Origin: Gemmatimonadota bacterium | GTDB taxonomy: Bacteria; Gemmatimonadota; Gemmatimonadetes; Gemmatimonadales; GWC2-71-9 | Direction: 5' to 3' | Length of the DNA stretch: 33,469 nt | NCBI GenBank assembly: GCA_029262155.1 | Contig: JAJCZW010000119.1 | Coordinates: forward strand, 1 to 33,469 | Shown: one piece after another, positions 19,039 through 27,612 of the stretch | Numbering within the stretch: position 1 is the first letter of the stretch | How the letters are laid out: each line of letters begins with the position of its first letter | Notes under the pieces: model-generated | What the model was told of the DNA's origin: nothing | Database searches by the model: none | Seen by the model: only the letters and a program-made list of their open reading frames with translations | Position numbers and translations under genes: made by a program

Positions 19039-20606
19039 CGAGTCCGGCCCCGGGCTCTTCGCGCCATGACGAGTCGTTCCGTCCCGAAGAGCGCGATGGT
19101 GATGAGCAGCAGCGGCAATCGGAGGGACCGTTTGGGTGGGACGAGGGTGGTGTCGGCCGCGCTCGGCAGATCGAACAGTACTAATTGCGAGGTGGCGAGC
19201 GGAGTTGTTGGTGGAATTGCGAACCGTGTCTCGGCCAGGTCGGCGGGGAGCATCACCGCCCAAAGCAACTCGGGCAAGCCGCGGTCAAGTACGAGCGAGT
19301 TCCAAGTAGGATCCAAACGGCTAAAGAATCGGTACTTCACCCCGGCACCAAGGACTTCCCTCGTCAGAAGCGGTTGACCGCGTGCATCGGTGAGAACCAC
19401 GACCGCGGTACTCGCAGTGTCAGGTGATACGCGCTTCCAGAGACGGGCCGAGCCGAGATCGAGTTGGCCCCATAGGCCACTCGCGCTGGGGGTGATGGTC
19501 GTGCCCGATCCCGGCAGATCGACACCGATCTGGGGATCGCTCAAGAAGAGTTGGGCGCCGCGCTGGACCAGCGAGTCGATGCTGGCCGGAGGCGGGGTTC
19601 GGGCCAGCCAAAACACCCAAGCCGGCGAACCTGCATCGATTGGACGTGTCACTCGGCGACTGTCGTACGACACCTCCGTGGAGAAGGAGAGGTGGGTGGT
19701 GTGTTCCACAGCGGTGAGCGCTGCGCCGAGGTATCCAACCTCTGCTTCGCGATCAGGGTCAGCAACGATGAGGACGGTGTACGGGGGGAGTGGGCGGACG
19801 ATCATGGATGGGGCCGAGCGCTCACCGGGAACCGTGAGCGGCGTTACGAAGAGACCATCCCGCTCTTGAGTCAGGCGGACACCGCTTCGAGTAACAGGTT
19901 GTGTGATCGGCGGAGCGGCGACGGTCACAAGGGAACGGGATGACATTCCTTCGGGAGAAGTCGTGATTCGATCGAGTACAACCGAATCTCCCTGTCCCAT
20001 CCAGGCCGCTTGGATTCGCATTCCGGGGCGGGACAGCGTAGGGGCATGCCAAGTGACAGGCGTGGAAAGCAATGGGCGTGGCCCTTTCCGAGCACTGAAT
20101 TCTCTCGGTGCGATCACCAGGAATGTCGTCGCCGAAGGGAAGTGTTGGCTGGCCTGGAGCAGATGGGTCCACGGGTCGATCGGATCCGGCAGATCGGGGA
20201 TGAGGGATGGCGTGCCCCAGCGAACCGCGGTGAAATCGTTAGTGAGGAGGTAGGCTGGTGTTCCCGTCCGACGAATCGAATCGACGATGGGATCGATCCG
20301 ACCGAGTTCATCGTGGAGCACGATCGGATCGATCAAGACTATGACGGTAGATGTGCGCTTACTCGCCGGGAGGACCAGCCCGGCGAGTAGGAGTATGAGA
20401 GGGACCAGGACCATCATCCGTAGGAGCAAGAGGAGAGGGTCCATCAACCGCCGACTCGCCGCACGGGCGGTCGAAAGCTGCTCCAGGTGACGCACAGTCC
20501 CCACGTGGATGATCCGTCGCGCGCGGGTGCTCCAGAGGTGTAGGAGAATTGGAATCCCCAGCGCCAAACCACCGAGCAGCCAGAGAGGGGTCGTTAGTCC
20601 GGGCAT
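19035..20606 (-). CDS. BatA-like membrane protein with N-terminal aerotolerance-regulator domain
   Basis: The 523-residue protein opens with the BatA N-terminal signature LTTPLWLLGGLALGIPILLHLWSTRARRIIHVGTVRHLEQL, followed by a second helix (about 55-80). A domain at about 87-200 resembles a von Willebrand A fold, but the MIDAS position reads VIVLIDPIVL: only Asp93 remains of DxSxS. Metal-dependent ligand binding is therefore doubtful. A C-terminal helix (about 496-516) anchors the end, so most of the chain is probably periplasmic. There are no cysteines. The start is 16 bases after the DUF58 stop, with CGGAG upstream. In Bat-type systems this protein works with MoxR and DUF58 proteins in envelope stress or assembly. 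Confidence 0.88.
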   Translation of the reverse strand: MPGLTTPLWLLGGLALGIPILLHLWSTRARRIIHVGTVRHLEQLSTARAASRRLMDPLLLLLRMMVLVPLILLLAGLVLPASKRTSTVIVLIDPIVLHDELGRIDPIVDSIRRTGTPAYLLTNDFTAVRWGTPSLIPDLPDPIDPWTHLLQASQHFPSATTFLVIAPREFSARKGPRPLLSTPVTWHAPTLSRPGMRIQAAWMGQGDSVVLDRITTSPEGMSSRSLVTVAAPPITQPVTRSGVRLTQERDGLFVTPLTVPGERSAPSMIVRPLPPYTVLIVADPDREAEVGYLGAALTAVEHTTHLSFSTEVSYDSRRVTRPIDAGSPAWVFWLARTPPPASIDSLVQRGAQLFLSDPQIGVDLPGSGTTITPSASGLWGQLDLGSARLWKRVSPDTASTAVVVLTDARGQPLLTREVLGAGVKYRFFSRLDPTWNSLVLDRGLPELLWAVMLPADLAETRFAIPPTTPLATSQLVLFDLPSAADTTLVPPKRSLRLPLLLITIALFGTERLVMARRARGRTR

Positions 20607-20622
20607 CCGATGTTGACTCCGG

Positions 20623-21525
20623 TCATCGGGTGCGAGCGGTGGCGGCGAGGTACCGCCTGAGCGCGAGGGCGAAGGGTTCGTCGAGGCTCATTCGACAATA
20701 ATCCACCTGCATCTCCTCAAGCTCCACCTCAAGATGGTGTACAGCTGCCTGCCAGCGGGCGCGGTAGGTGTCGCGGAGCGCAGTGGGGTCGGCGGAGATC
20801 CGTCGACCGGTTTCGAGTTCTTCGAACGTGGTGGGGCCTTCCCAGGGAAGGTCGCGCTCCGACGCGGATGTGATGTGCAGGCAGATCACATCGTGTCGGA
20901 GGGCCACCATCTTTTTGAGCGCGAGTTGAATCTCGGTATTCTGCTCGACACAGTCGGTGATCACAACGGTGACGCCCCGACGTCCTCCGACCTCCAGTTC
21001 GGTCTCGATGCGTTCCCAGGGCGGCCACTGTCCATGTGGGGCCACGTCTTCGAGGAGATGGAGCATGTGGTGTAGATGCTGTTGGCCCCGACTTGGGCGG
21101 ACCGTGTGAATGGCACCGTCCGTGACGATAGAGAGTCCTACCGCATCCCCTTGCCGGGTGGCCATGAGGGCGAGGGCGGCGGCGACATGCCTTCCATAGT
21201 CGAATTTGGTAAGGGCCCCGTCCGATTCCAGCATCGACGCAGTGCCATCGACCAAGAGGCGTACCGTGACGCTGGTTTCGGTGTCAGCTTCCCGCACGAA
21301 GTAGCGGTCGGATCGGCCGAACAACTTCCAATCGACCTGTCGCAAGTCGTCGCCGGGTTGATAACTCCGATACTGACTGAACTCTAACCCGGCACCCGCG
21401 CGTTGACTCCGATGCATGCCGAGCATGAACCCGTCGACAATGGTCCGGGCGGCAAGATCCAGATCGCGGAGCATGGCCACGGAAACGGGATCAAGGAAGC
21501 GATAGGCGGTGACGGGTCGTGTCAC
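20623..21525 (-). CDS. DUF58 domain protein (vWA-like MoxR partner)
   Basis: The GTG at 21525 overlaps the moxR stop (GTGA), giving 300 residues; a longer frame to 21753 runs antisense through moxR and is not credible. The hallmark DUF58 block is at about 49-83 (FSQYRSYQPGDDLRQVDWKLFGRSDRYFVREADTET). It is followed by a vWA-like core with a MIDAS-type D93-G-T-A-S97, so this member, unlike the BatA-like protein, may still bind a metal. MoxR ATPases act as chaperones for such vWA proteins, and this is the likely direct partner of the adjacent MoxR. Confidence 0.93.
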   Translation of the reverse strand: MTRPVTAYRFLDPVSVAMLRDLDLAARTIVDGFMLGMHRSQRAGAGLEFSQYRSYQPGDDLRQVDWKLFGRSDRYFVREADTETSVTVRLLVDGTASMLESDGALTKFDYGRHVAAALALMATRQGDAVGLSIVTDGAIHTVRPSRGQQHLHHMLHLLEDVAPHGQWPPWERIETELEVGGRRGVTVVITDCVEQNTEIQLALKKMVALRHDVICLHITSASERDLPWEGPTTFEELETGRRISADPTALRDTYRARWQAAVHHLEVELEEMQVDYCRMSLDEPFALALRRYLAATARTR

Positions 21526-22535
21526 ACGGGCGGGCTCGACGGATATCGAATGGTATCCAGGAGGCGATGGGTTACTGTGTCGGCATCGATCCCATCGGCT
21601 TCCGCGCGAAAGCCCACGAGGATGCGGTGCCGGAGCACCGGCAACGCGACGGCAGCGAGGTCGGGTGGTGTCACGCTGAATCGACCATGCAGTAGCGCCC
21701 TGGCTTTGGCGCCAACCACGAGCGCTTGCCCTGCGCGGGGGCCTGCACCCCACCGGACCCAGTCTCGGATGAAGGGAGGGGCGTCCTGATCTGGGCGCGT
21801 GGCGCGTACCAAGCGTGTCACGTAGGCCAGGAGGTCCTCCGTGATATGCACGTCCCGTGTCAGGGCCTGTGCCTGGAGGAGTTCGGTACTAGTGACCACA
21901 GGTTCAACACGTGGCGTATCGCGCCCCGTGGTGCGGGCCAGGATTTCCTGTTCCTCGTTTGAGGCGGGGTACCCCAGCCGGATGTAGAGCAGGAAACGAT
22001 CGAGCTGGGCTTCAGGAAGGGGATAGGTGCCGGTCTGTTCTATGGGGTTCTGTGTGGCCAACACAAAGAACGGCCGGTCAAGTGTGTGGGTTGTCCCCCC
22101 GTAGGTGACGGCGCCTTCCTGCATTGCCTCGAGGAGCGCGGCTTGTGTTTTCGGTGGGGTACGGTTGATCTCGTCGGCCAGTACGATGTTGGCGAAAATT
22201 GGCCCACGGTTGAACTTGAAAAACCGCTTCCCGGTGGCGTGATCCTCTTCGAGGATTTCGGTCCCGAGGATGTCGGTGGGCATCAGATCAGGGGTGAATT
22301 GGATTCGGCGAAACTGTAAATGGACGGCATCGGCCAAGGTCCGAATCATCAGGGTCTTGGCGAGTCCGGGTACCCCTTCAAGGAGAGCGTGTCCGCTCGC
22401 CAGAAACGTGATGAGCAGCTCTTCGACGGCGGCGTCCTGCCCCACGATGACCCGGGCGATTTCCTGTCGCAAGGCCGCCAAGCGCGCCATGACGATCTCG
22501 ATTTCGGTCGCGATATCACCGGACGTCTCGGTCAT
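21522..22535 (-). CDS. moxR: MoxR-family AAA+ ATPase
   Basis: The 337-residue protein is a complete MoxR ATPase: Walker A GVPGLAKT at 54-61, Walker B IVLADEIN at 117-124, and sensor and arginine-finger regions in ATQNPIEQTGTYPLPEAQLDRFLL. MoxR proteins use ATP to assemble or activate vWA-domain partners; here DUF58 follows with a four-base overlap. It would act in the cytoplasm at the inner membrane. It starts seven bases after the DUF4159 stop. Confidence 0.97.
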   Translation of the reverse strand: MTETSGDIATEIEIVMARLAALRQEIARVIVGQDAAVEELLITFLASGHALLEGVPGLAKTLMIRTLADAVHLQFRRIQFTPDLMPTDILGTEILEEDHATGKRFFKFNRGPIFANIVLADEINRTPPKTQAALLEAMQEGAVTYGGTTHTLDRPFFVLATQNPIEQTGTYPLPEAQLDRFLLYIRLGYPASNEEQEILARTTGRDTPRVEPVVTSTELLQAQALTRDVHITEDLLAYVTRLVRATRPDQDAPPFIRDWVRWGAGPRAGQALVVGAKARALLHGRFSVTPPDLAAVALPVLRHRILVGFRAEADGIDADTVTHRLLDTIRYPSSPPV

Positions 22536-22542
22536 GTCATCC

Positions 22543-23208
22543 TCATGCCGTCATCGCGTAGACAACGATATTGACGCTGAACTTGGTGTTGTCTTCGGCG
22601 AGGAAGCGTTTGTTGCGAAAATCGTAGTCCCATTCACACCCATAGTCCTTGTTGCTGTACAATACGGCAATGCGACCGTCAATGGTAATCGCTTTGAGGT
22701 AGTCGTGTACCAGGTCGTCGCCCCAGCCGTTGAGTTCTAAGCTGGCAGTCGGGGGACCATCCTCGAAACGAAAAAATGCTGAATAGAGGTCGTGATCGTT
22801 GGGGATCTTCTGGAGGGCGTCGGCACCAAAGATCGTCGCCATCTGGGCTTCGAACGATCGGGCGAAGAGACCGTCGATATCGTGATTGCAGTCGTCAGCG
22901 AACACAAATCCGCCGCCCTTGACGTAACGGGTAAACACCGCGCGCTCGCGTGCCGTGAATTGGACCAGCCGGTGGCCCGTCAGATAGGCAAAGCCGGTAT
23001 CGAAAACCTCGGGGCTGGCCAAGGGGACGATCCGTTCATGTTCTGCGACGGGGATGGTGGTGTATTCGACCAGCGAGTGGAGCACATTCGAGGGCATGCG
23101 CTGATCGACATCCCAATCACCGGAGGTGTATTGCAGGCGGGTGAAGGTGAATGGGGGAGGACGGTTCCGGCCTCCGGCGGGCCGAAGGCCGGAACGTCTC
23201 GGGGTCAC
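22543..23208 (-). CDS. DUF4159 domain protein
   Basis: The GTG at 23208 overlaps the pmbA stop (GTGA). The 221-residue product begins with FTFTRLQYTSGDWDVDQRMPSNVLHSLVEYTTIPV, the DUF4159 opening, and continues with a Rossmann-like core (FDTGFAYLTGHRLVQFTARERAVFTRYVKGGGFVFADDCNHDIDGLF). There is no signal peptide or membrane segment, unusual for DUF4159 proteins, many of which are exported; here it looks cytoplasmic. The reaction is unknown. In other bacteria DUF4159 genes often lie beside moxR and DUF58, which agrees with its place here. Confidence 0.85.
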   Translation of the reverse strand: MTPRRSGLRPAGGRNRPPPFTFTRLQYTSGDWDVDQRMPSNVLHSLVEYTTIPVAEHERIVPLASPEVFDTGFAYLTGHRLVQFTARERAVFTRYVKGGGFVFADDCNHDIDGLFARSFEAQMATIFGADALQKIPNDHDLYSAFFRFEDGPPTASLELNGWGDDLVHDYLKAITIDGRIAVLYSNKDYGCEWDYDFRNKRFLAEDNTKFSVNIVVYAMTA

Positions 23209-24521
23209 ACAGCGTCCGAGAGGCTCGAGAATGTGAAGTCGCGGGCCCGGATGGGCGGAATCAAGTTGCCTCGGACCCGCGTGGGTGTTCCCAGCGCGTC
23301 CACATTATTGAGCATGATGATGGGCGATTCGTTGAATCGAAAATTCTTGATCGCGTGCTTGATCCGGCCATTCTCGATAAAGAAGGTTCCATCCCGGGTG
23401 AGTCCCGTCAGCAAAAGCGTCTGCGGGTCTACGAACCGGATATACCACAGGCGGGTGACGAGCACGCCGCGGGCCGTGTCGCGAATGAGATCCTCAACCG
23501 ATCCGGTGCCACCAGCCATGATCATGTTGGCTGGAAACGTGACCGGCTCGTGACCAGTCTTTTCGGCCCAGTACCGCGAATAGGCAAGGTTTTTCACCAC
23601 GCCGTTCTCAACCCACTGGGTCCGCCGTTGCGGCTGGCCATCGCCGGCCCAGGGTGAGGTAGGGACCTCCGGATGGGACGGATCGGAGTAGATCGACACC
23701 TGCTCATCGAACATCTTTTCGCCCAGTTTGGTGCCGCCTCCGGGCTTGGAAAGTGCGCTGCGGCCTTCGTCAGCGTTGCGGGCGTTCAAACTGAATCCCA
23801 GCGGTTGCAAGAGGTCGACAAATGCCTCGGGTTCCAGGATCACGGTGTACTTCCCGGGTTCGATCGCACGCGCCTCGCGGGAGGCGACAGCCTTTTCCAC
23901 GGCGATGCTGCTGACCGCGCCCGAATCGAACTTGGCGACGTCGTTGTAGTCGCGTGCGACGTAGCCGGAGCCGGTGCCGTCTTCCGTCCTCATCGTCACA
24001 GAGAAGTTCACTCGAGTCTGGCGGTGGTAGGCAAACAGGCCTTTGGTGTTCGCCATCGCCTGCCAACCGGCGGTGTCGTTGTAGAACCCCGCGGCCACGC
24101 AATTTTGTGCTTTCGCCGGACGGATACTCGCTGCAGCGACTTCGGCCCGGTCGTCCGGCGTGATGGCGGCCGTCTGATCGACCCACGCTTGGGTTGTGGT
24201 GTATTCCTGCGGCCCGAGTACATCCATGAACTCAGGGTTTTCCGGTGCGAGCTGCGCCAATTCTTCCGCCCGCCGGACGGTGCGTTCCAGTGCCTCATCG
24301 GTAAACTCGTTGGCGGTGGCCACCCCGCTCCGTTTCCCGATGTTCGCCTGGACAACCAGGGTGACATCTTCTCCAACGCCGGCGGTGCTGACAGTGTTCC
24401 GGGCGTACCGGATATTGCCGCTCACGTTGCCGCTGATGTTGATCTCGCAGGAATCAGTCTGGGAGAAGGCCAACGCCTTGGTCAGGAGTGCGCGGGCTTC
24501 GGCTTCGGTCATCTGGGACAT
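23205..24521 (-). CDS. pmbA: PmbA/TldE-family protein (TldD partner)
   Basis: This 438-residue protein belongs to the TldE (PmbA) half of the TldD/TldE heterodimer: it aligns in layout but lacks the HExxxH metal motif. Recognisable blocks are NIRYARNTVSTAGVGEDVTLVVQANIGKRSGVATANEFTDEALERTV and the C-terminal LLTGLTRDGTFFIENGRIKHAIKNFRFNESPI. Unlike both TldD copies it has no signal peptide (MSQMTEAEARALLTKAL), so it would stay in the cytoplasm unless carried out with a Tat-exported TldD. It follows tldD copy 2 after 32 bases, and its stop overlaps the DUF4159 start. Confidence 0.95.
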   Translation of the reverse strand: MSQMTEAEARALLTKALAFSQTDSCEINISGNVSGNIRYARNTVSTAGVGEDVTLVVQANIGKRSGVATANEFTDEALERTVRRAEELAQLAPENPEFMDVLGPQEYTTTQAWVDQTAAITPDDRAEVAAASIRPAKAQNCVAAGFYNDTAGWQAMANTKGLFAYHRQTRVNFSVTMRTEDGTGSGYVARDYNDVAKFDSGAVSSIAVEKAVASREARAIEPGKYTVILEPEAFVDLLQPLGFSLNARNADEGRSALSKPGGGTKLGEKMFDEQVSIYSDPSHPEVPTSPWAGDGQPQRRTQWVENGVVKNLAYSRYWAEKTGHEPVTFPANMIMAGGTGSVEDLIRDTARGVLVTRLWYIRFVDPQTLLLTGLTRDGTFFIENGRIKHAIKNFRFNESPIIMLNNVDALGTPTRVRGNLIPPIRARDFTFSSLSDAV

Positions 24522-24553
24522 GGCTCTTCCTCTGGACGATGGTCGACGCAGCG

Positions 24554-26185
24554 TTAGATGCGGCGCGCAGTGTTAATGACGTTGACGCCGTCCACCCGAG
24601 TGGTGGCGGCCCCGTGGCTCACCGAGCTGATTTGGGGAGGTTGACCCTTCCCATCGAAGAACGACCCATTCAATCGATAGTCGCGACGGTCGCAAATGGC
24701 ACTGACCGCATTCCAAAACTCTTGGGTGTTGGACTGATAGGCGACGTCACGGAGCATCCCAACGATCTTGCCGTCTCGGATCTCGTAGAAGAGTTGGCCA
24801 CCGAATTGGAAGTTGTAGCGCTGCTGATCGATACTGTAGGAGCCGTTCCCGACGATGTAGATCCCTTTCTCAACACCAGCAATCATCTCGTCGGGAGTCA
24901 GGGGCGCCGAACCGGGTTCGAGTGAGACATTGGGCATCCGCTGAAACTGGACGGAACTCCAGTTGTCGGCATAGCAGCACCCATGGCTGGCGTTCTGCCC
25001 CAAGATATGGACCTGATCGCGGATGGCCTGGTAGTTGACCAAGACGCCGTTCCGGACCAGGTCCCACTCTCGGGTCTTCACCCCTTCGTCGTCATAGCCT
25101 ACCGCGCCGAGTGAGCCCGGCTGGGTCTTGTCGGCAACGAAGTTGACCTGATCGCTGCCGTACTTGAAGCTCTTGCTCTCCCACTTGTCGAGGGTGGCGA
25201 AACTTGTGCCGGCGTAGTTGGCTTCGTATCCGAGGACCCGATCGAGCTCGAGGGGATGACCCACCGACTCATGGATCGTCAACCAGATGTGGGATGGATC
25301 GAGCACCAGGTCCCACTTCCCAGCTTCCACCGACTTCGCAGATACCTTGGCGGTGGCCTGTTCCGCTGCGAGGCGGGCATCCTCGACCATGTCATAGAAC
25401 TGGCCGTAGGTCTGGACGGCGGGCCCCTGAATCTTGCCGGCCGGTCGTCCGGACAGATACTCCCATCCCATGCCGACCGGGGCCGACAACGATTGCCGGG
25501 TGTCAAACTTGCCACTCGCTTTGTCGACCACGGTCACGTTGAAGTTTGGCCACGTCCGATGGATGTCTTGGTCGATATAACTGCCATCGGTTGAAGCGAA
25601 ATACTTCTGTTCATTGACCAGGAACAGCCCTGAGTTGATAAAACCTGCCCCTCCCGCGGCTGCGGCCTCGCCCACCGCTTTCAGGAGGTCAGCTTTTTCC
25701 GCAATCGAGACTTCGAAGGCACTCTTCTCGATCGGCGTCTGCCACTGGACCTCCCCGAAGCCCTGCTGTGGTGCGAGGAGAACGGGATCGCTCTGCACCT
25801 TGGCGTTCGCCTTGGCAATCGCCACCGCCTGCTCGGCCGCTCGCGCCACACCATCGGCTGTGACGTCGTTGGTGCTGGCGAACCCCCACGTGCCGTTGGC
25901 AATCACGCGGACGCCTACCCCGAAACTCTCGGTGTTGGCGACACCTTGGATCTTGGTTTCACGGGCGTTGATGAACTGATTGAGGTACCGACCGATGCGG
26001 ACGTCGGCGTAGGTTGCCCCGCGGGACCGGGCGGCCCCCAAGGCGGTATCGGCCAGCTGCTTCTTGTCGGCCGACGGAATGGCGGTCAGGCTCCCGTTCC
26101 AGTCGGCGTAGGTCTTCCCCCACGGGGTCACGACCAATGCTCCGGCAGCCAATCCACTGTACTGTAAGAAGTTACGGCGCTCCAC
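24554..26185 (-). CDS. tldD: Tat-exported TldD-family metallopeptidase, copy 2 (first gene of operon)
   Basis: A GTG at 26185, with TTGGAG six bases upstream, gives 543 residues and the N-terminus MERRNFLQYSGLAAGALVV, a Tat signal. A TTG four codons earlier is possible but lies on the ribosome site. The zinc motif HESVGH gives His305, Glu306 and His310. It is highly similar to copy 1 across the whole length, including the conserved GQNASHGCCYADNW stretch. One difference stands out: where copy 1 has SHGCP near the C-terminus, this copy has SHGAA, so the Cys is lost. The pair tldD-pmbA at the head of the operon is the standard heterodimer arrangement. It probably cleaves peptides in the periplasm. 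Confidence 0.95.
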   Translation of the reverse strand: MERRNFLQYSGLAAGALVVTPWGKTYADWNGSLTAIPSADKKQLADTALGAARSRGATYADVRIGRYLNQFINARETKIQGVANTESFGVGVRVIANGTWGFASTNDVTADGVARAAEQAVAIAKANAKVQSDPVLLAPQQGFGEVQWQTPIEKSAFEVSIAEKADLLKAVGEAAAAGGAGFINSGLFLVNEQKYFASTDGSYIDQDIHRTWPNFNVTVVDKASGKFDTRQSLSAPVGMGWEYLSGRPAGKIQGPAVQTYGQFYDMVEDARLAAEQATAKVSAKSVEAGKWDLVLDPSHIWLTIHESVGHPLELDRVLGYEANYAGTSFATLDKWESKSFKYGSDQVNFVADKTQPGSLGAVGYDDEGVKTREWDLVRNGVLVNYQAIRDQVHILGQNASHGCCYADNWSSVQFQRMPNVSLEPGSAPLTPDEMIAGVEKGIYIVGNGSYSIDQQRYNFQFGGQLFYEIRDGKIVGMLRDVAYQSNTQEFWNAVSAICDRRDYRLNGSFFDGKGQPPQISSVSHGAATTRVDGVNVINTARRI

Positions 26186-26449
26186 GATAGACTCCAATCA
26201 CCACGGGTGGCACAACGATTGGTCAGGGTTGCGTTGGACGGACACCGGTCACTGGTCTTTAAGACCGCGACAAGAACATTACGGCCATCCTCTCGATACG
26301 GAAGACCGACGTGGAAGGTGTCAACGTTTCGCTGTATCGATGGGGGCCTCGGGTGGCGGAGCGGCTTCCCCGGGGGTTGGGATACATTACTTCTGGTGGG
26401 TACCCGGCTGAGGCGATCCCACCCCAACTGCACCTGATGGGAAGAGCCC
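26186..26449. promoter_or_regulatory. Divergent control region of the TldD/MoxR operon and the LIC_10091-like gene
   Basis: The 264-bp space carries a perfect 6-bp-arm palindrome GGTCTTTAAGACC (26254-26266). For the leftward operon a TTGACA -35 box (complement of 26319-26324) is present, but the -10 at the right distance is weak (CGTATC, 26295-26300, spacer 18). The palindrome would lie just downstream of that start site, a plausible repressor position. No riboswitch or terminator is evident. Confidence 0.4.
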
Positions 26450-27580
26450 ATGCGTCGCTTCTTGATCTTGTTGTTCACAGTACCACTCTTGGCCTCCCCG
26501 CGTTCTGCGCCGCAAGGCACCGAGTTTTCCCGCCTCATTACCCGACTCTCCGAAGGCCCCGGCTTTTTTCAGAGCGATAATCTCGTGTCGAATGAGACAT
26601 CGTACCTGCATGTGCTCGGTGCGTTTCGTGCGCTCGACTTATCGGGCGGTGCCTATCTGGGTGTTGGACCGGAGCAGAGTTTCTCGTATATCGCGGCGAC
26701 GACCCCGAAGATCGCTTTCGTGATCGATATCCGGCGAGATAACATGCTCCTGCATCTGCTTATGAAGGCGATGTTCGAAACGTCGCGGAACCGACTTGAA
26801 TATCTCTGCCAACTGTACGGTCGGCCGGTGCCAGGGGATCTCTATCTCTGGACCGATATGGATCTGGAATCACTCATAGACTATATCGATCGGACCCCCT
26901 TGGACTCCGCCGTGCATGCGCGTAATCATCTCCGCCTGACGCAGCGGGTCGCTCGGTACGGGGTGGTCTTGAATCCCGACGATCTGGAGACCGTGCGGCG
27001 GTTCCACGACGAATTCGCTGTATCCGGCCTCGATGTGCGGTATTCGACCCGGAGTCGGCGGCTCCGCTTGGTTTTTCCCACCAATCGCCAACTCTACCTG
27101 GCCACCGATCTCGACGGGATCGCGACCAGCTACCTGTCCACGGAAGATCGCTGGCGGACAGTAAGGGGACTCCAGAACCGGCACCGCATCCTCCCGGTGG
27201 TTGGGGATCTCGCTGGCCCCAAGGCTCTTCGAGCCATTGGTGACTATCTCCGTGAAATTGGCGAGACCGTCTCTGTATTCTATCTCTCCAACGTGGAGCA
27301 GTATCTTTTTCGCGCTGGGTCATTCCCAGCCTTCGTTCGTAATGTGCAGACCCTGCCCTATCGGGCCAATAGCGTTCTCGTCCGAAGCTGGTTCGGTCGT
27401 GGATTCTTGCTTCCCTCCACCGTACCGGGTTCGTTCAGTACCCAGATCGCCCAGACATTCCCTCAGTTTATGAGGCTGATGGCGGACACTGCCGTCGTCG
27501 ACTATTGGGCCCTGGTGAACGACGGAATCGATTTGCGGAATCCTGGTGCCCCAGCGTCCCAGCGATTCGAACAACGATAG
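26450..27580 (+). CDS. Secreted LIC_10091-like protein (methyltransferase-like fold)
   Basis: This 376-residue protein has a Sec signal (MRRFLILLFTVPLLASPRS) and then the block YLGVGPEQSFSYIAATTPKIAFVIDIRRDNMLLHLLMKAMFE (about 69-110). I associate that block with the LIC_10091-type family, which has a SAM-methyltransferase-like Rossmann fold. The GxGPEQ loop and Asp93 sit where SAM would bind, but a secreted protein has no SAM supply, so an enzymatic role is doubtful. The family call is from memory of the motif. The start has GGGAAGAG upstream. It is divergent from the TldD/MoxR operon, and the following lipoprotein gene starts 32 bases after its stop. Confidence 0.72.
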   Translation: MRRFLILLFTVPLLASPRSAPQGTEFSRLITRLSEGPGFFQSDNLVSNETSYLHVLGAFRALDLSGGAYLGVGPEQSFSYIAATTPKIAFVIDIRRDNMLLHLLMKAMFETSRNRLEYLCQLYGRPVPGDLYLWTDMDLESLIDYIDRTPLDSAVHARNHLRLTQRVARYGVVLNPDDLETVRRFHDEFAVSGLDVRYSTRSRRLRLVFPTNRQLYLATDLDGIATSYLSTEDRWRTVRGLQNRHRILPVVGDLAGPKALRAIGDYLREIGETVSVFYLSNVEQYLFRAGSFPAFVRNVQTLPYRANSVLVRSWFGRGFLLPSTVPGSFSTQIAQTFPQFMRLMADTAVVDYWALVNDGIDLRNPGAPASQRFEQR

Positions 27581-27612
27581 ATGCCATGCCTAGGTCTACT
27601 CTCGGGGGAGAA

